From the NCBI GenBank assembly GCA_964530695.1, contig CAZGYQ010000004.1, forward strand, positions 5,034 to 69,033: a DNA stretch of 64,000 bases. Direction: 5' to 3'. The DNA comes from VFBF01 sp964530695. Its GTDB lineage: Bacteria; Pseudomonadota; Alphaproteobacteria; Caulobacterales; Aquidulcibacteraceae. This document shows positions 60,548-64,000 of the stretch, in pieces. The notes under the pieces were generated by a model. It ran no database searches and had not been told where the DNA came from. It saw nothing but the letters and a program-made list of their open reading frames with translations. The translations under genes and the position numbers were made by a program. The first letter of the stretch is position 1. Every line of letters begins with the position of its first letter.

Positions 60548-61203
60548 TCAGGTCCGCGCGCCGCAGCTTTCACGCCGCCGAGAATGAAGTTCGAGACGAA
60601 GCGCGTCGCAGCGTCGATGTCCGGCGCGGACTGGTGCAGCAGCACTTCACCGATCTCCTGGGCGACGCCGATGCTGGCGGCGGCGAGAAAATCCGGATCC
60701 ACATTCGGCGCCACGCCTCGCGCAATCGCCTCGGCGACGCCGTCGCGGACTTCCTCGTAGACCGCCAGCGTGCCGGGCGTGCTCGAGCGGATGTGGGGGC
60801 CCATGTCCATGCGCGGATGGGCGCCGGAGCGGTTCTCCTCGATGAGGAACGTGAAATAGGCGTGGACGGCGGTGTGGATGTAATCCTCAAAGCACGTCGC
60901 CTTCTCGCGGGCCGCGCGCAGGATCGGCTTGAAGCGGCGCGCGCCGTCGTCGGCCAGGGCCTCGAAAACTTCTTCCTTCGACTTGAAGTAATTGTAGAAG
61001 GTGCCCGAAGCCAGTTCCGTACCGCGGATGATGTCGCGAACGGTGCAGCCCTCGTAGCCGAGCTGCGCGAAAATGCGTCGGGCCGCTTCGAGGATCGCCT
61101 GCCGGTTCGCCGCCTTGGACCGTTCCCGCCGTCCTTCGGACGCCTCGGCGTGCGCCGTAGCCGTCATGGTCATGTTCTGCCCCGTGTTCTCGTTTTCCGT
61201 CAT
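60544..61203 (-). CDS. TetR-family transcriptional regulator
   Basis: The 219-aa product has an N-terminal TetR helix-turn-helix (ILEAARRIFAQLGYEGCTVRDIIRGTELASGTFYNYFKSKEEV, about residues 36-78) and a helical ligand-binding domain. It is coupled to the downstream quinone oxidoreductase by ATGA, so it probably controls this operon. The ligand is unknown. I found no clear operator palindrome in the 45-bp gap to the next gene. Confidence 0.93.
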   Translation of the reverse strand: MTENENTGQNMTMTATAHAEASEGRRERSKAANRQAILEAARRIFAQLGYEGCTVRDIIRGTELASGTFYNYFKSKEEVFEALADDGARRFKPILRAAREKATCFEDYIHTAVHAYFTFLIEENRSGAHPRMDMGPHIRSSTPGTLAVYEEVRDGVAEAIARGVAPNVDPDFLAAASIGVAQEIGEVLLHQSAPDIDAATRFVSNFILGGVKAAARGPE

Positions 61204-61248
61204 CTTGCGCGATTGTGACAGAGCGTCAACTTTCCTCGCGCAGGGCGC

Positions 61249-61707
61249 TCAGCGCATGCCGAAGAGACGCGTCAGGTACTCGGAGCGCTTGGCGACGATC
61301 GAACGGCCCTCGGGCGAGGTGTAATAGCGACGCATCGCGGCCAGTTCCTCGGCGGTGTAGGTCTCGACCATGGCGTCCACGGCGCGCGCCTCCATCGACA
61401 CAAGCTGCGTTTCGAGCACCCGGTTCATCTGGCCTTCGCCTTCGCGCAGCGAGCCCACGAGGCTCTCGGCCATGTCGCAGGCGGCCCGGCCAAGCGGGTT
61501 GGGGTTGCGCCCGAGGCTGTCGCGGCAACGCTTGCCGATGTCGGCGCCCGTGAGCGCCATCGGCGCCAGGCGCACGACGAGCTTCACATCGTCGAGGCCG
61601 CCGGACAGCCGGAACACCTCCTGCGCCATTTCGCGCTTGTCGACGATCGGGGTCGTCGCGCAGGCGGACAGGGCGAGGACGAAACAGGCGGCAAGCAAAC
61701 GACGCAA
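61249..61707 (-). CDS. DUF2059-like lipoprotein
   Basis: TTG start with AAAGGA six bases upstream; 152 aa. The lipoprotein signal is LLAACFVLALSAC with the lipobox Cys near residue 16. The C-terminal part (AVDAMVETYTAEELAAMRRYYTSPEGRSIVAKRSEY) is the DUF2059 signature, also found in many periplasmic proteins of unknown role. Three Cys in the middle (KRC, RAACDMAESL) may form a disulfide. Confidence 0.82.
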   Translation of the reverse strand: MRRLLAACFVLALSACATTPIVDKREMAQEVFRLSGGLDDVKLVVRLAPMALTGADIGKRCRDSLGRNPNPLGRAACDMAESLVGSLREGEGQMNRVLETQLVSMEARAVDAMVETYTAEELAAMRRYYTSPEGRSIVAKRSEYLTRLFGMR

Positions 61708-61812
61708 GGGAAATCCTTTCGGTGATCCGCCATCTCGCGCACCGGCCGCTGGCGCGTCAAGAAGACCCGGCGCCTTGCCTCATGCCGCGGAAATCAGGGT
61801 AGGATGACGCCC

Positions 61813-62292
61813 ATGTCCGGATCCCCGCCCACGCCGCCGAGCGCCGAAGATATCGTCAGGATGATGGTCGCCGCGACGCCCTATGCGCGCGCCCTCGGCT
61901 TCGAGGCGGTGAGCGTCGGCGAAGGGCGTGCAACGATGAAGACGCCCTACCGGAAGGAGATCATCGGCGATCCGGAAACCGGCGTCATCGCCGGCGGCGT
62001 GATCACGGCGCTCCTCGATCATGTCTGCGGCGCTGCGGCGATGGCGGCGCTGGCCGAACGCCAGAGCGTCGCCACGCTTGACCTGCGCATCGACTACATG
62101 CGCGGCGCGGAGCCCGGGCGCGACATCTTTGCTGAAGCCCATTGCTACAAGGTCACCCGTTCCGTCGCCTTCGTCCGCGCCGTCGCCTACGAGGACAGCC
62201 CCGACAATCCCGTCGCCAACGCCACCGCCGCCTTCATGCTCGCCGCCATGGGCGACAGGAAAATGGGCGCCAACCTGAGGCCGCCGCGTTGA
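61813..62292 (+). CDS. PaaI-type hotdog-fold thioesterase 1
   Basis: The 159-aa hotdog protein has the PaaI-type catalytic region GVIAGGVITALLDHVCGAAAMAAL near residues 56-80 and a following LDLRIDYMRGAEPGRDI. The GD-containing or conserved Asp/Glu in the helix reads DH here. Its TGA overlaps the TTG start of the next thioesterase. It probably hydrolyses acyl- or aryl-CoA. The start at 61813 rather than 61804 leaves room for a GGA ribosome binding site. Confidence 0.85.
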   Translation: MSGSPPTPPSAEDIVRMMVAATPYARALGFEAVSVGEGRATMKTPYRKEIIGDPETGVIAGGVITALLDHVCGAAAMAALAERQSVATLDLRIDYMRGAEPGRDIFAEAHCYKVTRSVAFVRAVAYEDSPDNPVANATAAFMLAAMGDRKMGANLRPPR

Positions 62293-62729
62293 GCGAGGCA
62301 AAACCGCCGCCGCCGCTCACGGAGACGCAACTGCGCGAGCGGTTTCTCGCCGTGCCGTTCGCGAAGTATCTCGGCATCGAACTCGAGCTGCGCGGCGATG
62401 AACTCACGCTGGTGATGCCGTTTCGCGATGAGCTGATCGGCAATGTCATGTTGCCGGCCCTGCACGGCGGCACCCTTGGCGCGCTCCTCGAGCTTGCGGC
62501 CGTCGCCACCGTCTCGATGAAACAACGGCAGGCGCATCTGCCGAAGACGATCGACATCAACATCGATTATCTGCGCTCCGGCCGGCCGGTCCCCACCTTC
62601 GCGCGCGCCACGGTCAAACGGCTCGGCCGCAGGATCGCCAGCGTCCACGCGGAGGCCTGGCAATTCGAACGGGCCGATCCGATCGCCGCGCTGAACGGAC
62701 ATTTCCTCCTGACACAGACGGATGCCTGA
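62289..62729 (+). CDS. PaaI-type hotdog-fold thioesterase 2
   Basis: TTG start inside TTGA; 146 aa. The motif LHGGTLGALLELAAVATVSM near residues 59-78 has the HGG-x-helix arrangement with Glu as likely general base, and PKTIDINIDYLRSGRPVPTFARATVKRLGRRIASVHAEAW is the hotdog dimer strand region. It resembles its neighbour, so the pair may form a heterodimer or heterotetramer. The stop overlaps the next start by TGATG. Confidence 0.85.
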   Translation: MSEAKPPPPLTETQLRERFLAVPFAKYLGIELELRGDELTLVMPFRDELIGNVMLPALHGGTLGALLELAAVATVSMKQRQAHLPKTIDINIDYLRSGRPVPTFARATVKRLGRRIASVHAEAWQFERADPIAALNGHFLLTQTDA

Positions 62730-63949
62730 TGCCGCCGCGCGATTCCTATATTCCCTGCACGAAGGCCGAACTCACGAGCGCGCTGGCGTCCAGGGGCGGC
62801 GTCGATCCGCAGGGTTTCGCGGAGGTCGCGCGCGTGCTCGGCGCGGTGCTGCATTACGAGACGATGGACGAACTCGAACGGCTGAAGTCGCTCTATCGCC
62901 CGCTCGATCCCACGGACGTCTCCACTGCCGAGCCGGATGCGAAGGCTTTCCTCGGCGAGCTTGAAAACATCCTGGCGATGGCGAACTTCCGGGAGTTCCC
63001 CGCCACCGACATGATCGCCGCCGCCGAGGGCGGCACGTTGCAGGACCTCAAGGTTCGCACGAACGACGCCGGCGTCAACCGCATCCGCTTCTTCGCCCGG
63101 GGCGCACGACCGGCGAAGCTGGACATCCGCCGCTTCTGGGGGCTGCATCGCAAGAAGGTGGACAGCGAAATTCTCGACGACGTTCTCATCGTCATCGAGC
63201 TTGCAAGCGACGCGACCGGTTCGGGCGCCAAGGCGCTCGCCCGAATCCGGCGCGGTGCGCGGCCGGGATCGATCCTGCTCAAGCACTTCGGCGACGTGCC
63301 GCGCACCGATCTCGTGACGCTGCATCCAGGCGCGGCGCCCACCATGAAACGCCGCGACCAGCTGATCCTCGGCGTCCCCGCCGTCGCGGGCGGCGTGCCG
63401 TTGCTGACGCAGATCGGGCCGGCGCTCGTCGTGATCTTCACGGTGATCGCGGCGCTGTTTGGTTTTGAAGGCGCGCATCTGACGGACGATGCGTTGAAGC
63501 GCGCGCTGGCTGCGCTGTCTGGCCTTGTCGCGCTCGGCGCATTCTTCATGCGCCAGCGCCTCAAGTTCGACCGGCAGAAACTCTTCTACCAGAAGCAGCT
63601 TGCCGACACGGTCTACTTCCACACCGTCGCCAACAACGCCGGCGTCATCGACGGGCTCGTCGGCGCGGCGGAAGAGCAGGACTGCAAGGAGGCCATGCTC
63701 GCCTACCACGTACTGCTCGCGGGCGGACCGATGGCCAAGGATGCGCTCGACAAGGCGGCGGAGACATTTCTCCGCGAAACGTTCGCGATGGATGTCGATT
63801 TCGAGATCGGCGACGCGATGGCGAAACTCGAACGCCTGAAACTCGTCGCGTGGGACGGCGAGCGATTCACCGCCGTCTCGACGACCGATGCGCTCGCGCG
63901 GCTCGATGAAGCCTGGGACGGCTATTTCAACTTCAGGGCGCGCGCCTAG
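62729..63949 (+). CDS. DUF3754-like membrane protein
   Basis: The start overlaps the thioesterase 2 stop (TGATG), so three genes are coupled. The 406-aa product has a long soluble N-terminus (residues 1-215, with LDDVLIVIELASD and SILLKHFGDVPRTDLVTLHPG), two membrane spans near 220-245 and 257-275 (VPLLTQIGPALVVIFTVIAALFGF, ALAALSGLVALGAFFM), and a cytoplasmic C-terminus with FYQKQLADTVYFHTVANNAGVIDGLVGAAEEQDCKEAM. The latter is typical of DUF3754/TMEM143-like proteins of unknown function. Confidence 0.8.
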   Translation: MPPRDSYIPCTKAELTSALASRGGVDPQGFAEVARVLGAVLHYETMDELERLKSLYRPLDPTDVSTAEPDAKAFLGELENILAMANFREFPATDMIAAAEGGTLQDLKVRTNDAGVNRIRFFARGARPAKLDIRRFWGLHRKKVDSEILDDVLIVIELASDATGSGAKALARIRRGARPGSILLKHFGDVPRTDLVTLHPGAAPTMKRRDQLILGVPAVAGGVPLLTQIGPALVVIFTVIAALFGFEGAHLTDDALKRALAALSGLVALGAFFMRQRLKFDRQKLFYQKQLADTVYFHTVANNAGVIDGLVGAAEEQDCKEAMLAYHVLLAGGPMAKDALDKAAETFLRETFAMDVDFEIGDAMAKLERLKLVAWDGERFTAVSTTDALARLDEAWDGYFNFRARA

Positions 63950-64000
63950 AGTATCCGTCTTGATCAAGCCAGTTTCGGCGCCCAGGTCCGTCCGTCCTTT

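Overview
The window is GC-rich chromosomal DNA from an alphaproteobacterium, most likely Caulobacterales (a Caulobacter/Hyphomonas-type organism). The main evidence is the gene order hook (flgE) - sciP - fliF - fliG - fliH/flbE - fliN - flbD - flhA, with CtrA-type boxes upstream of sciP and of fliF. From memory this matches the Caulobacter flagellar locus. A UrcA-family protein, a TonB-dependent receptor and many acyl-CoA enzymes fit the same group. I see no rRNA or tRNA genes, no CRISPR array, no IS element and no prophage. Several real genes start with GTG or TTG, and many neighbours overlap by ATGA or TTGA, so translational coupling is common.

Layout. (1) 1-3321, minus strand: parvulin-type lipoprotein -> argJ -> mutT -> a 55-residue Flp-type pilin, divergent from secA (3522-6212). 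(2) 6312-14774, mostly plus: three acyl-CoA synthetases (FATP-like, FadD-like, feruloyl-CoA-synthetase-like), a secreted Tiki/ChaN-like protein and an HSL-family hydrolase, plus one minus-strand hypothetical gene. (3) 14936-18348, minus: TrmH/SpoU methyltransferase, YbdK-type ligase, MliC-like lipoprotein, isoaspartyl peptidase and a small membrane protein. (4) 18433-31134: quinone oxidoreductase, TonB receptor, a phospholipase-C-like/DUF4332 fusion, two thiolases, formate-THF ligase, an O-methyltransferase, an alpha/beta hydrolase and a GH13 glucosidase. (5) 31131-46892: mnmA and the flagellar block. flgK-flgL run minus and fliK-flgD-flgE, sciP and fliF-flhA run plus; the 438-bp flgK/fliK divergent gap carries sigma-54-like elements and CGGCA-N5-TGCCG palindromes. 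(6) 46989-63949: a mixed region with a sorbosone-dehydrogenase-like lipoprotein, CinA/PncC, a PH-domain protein, M13 peptidase, a CadC-like TPR regulator, UrcA, gshB, a glutamine amidotransferase, a crotonase, GFA, a DECR-type SDR, a quinone oxidoreductase with its TetR partner, and a coupled thioesterase pair followed by DUF3754.

How the genes work together. The flagellar block holds both structural parts (MS ring, switch, export gate, hook, hook-filament junction, hook-length control) and regulators (SciP, FlbD). The candidate promoters in it fit the known CtrA -> FlbD/sigma-54 hierarchy. The acyl-CoA synthetases, thiolases, crotonase, dienoyl-reductase-like SDR, thioesterases and TetR protein suggest a lifestyle built on fatty and/or aromatic acids, though they are scattered and do not form one pathway operon.

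The least expected structure is a set of dispersed palindromic elements. Two families sit only between the 3' ends of convergent genes, one family supplies the TAG stop codon of two genes, and two further families with the same two-hairpin-arm design sit in divergent gaps. Stem sequences differ between copies while pairing is kept.
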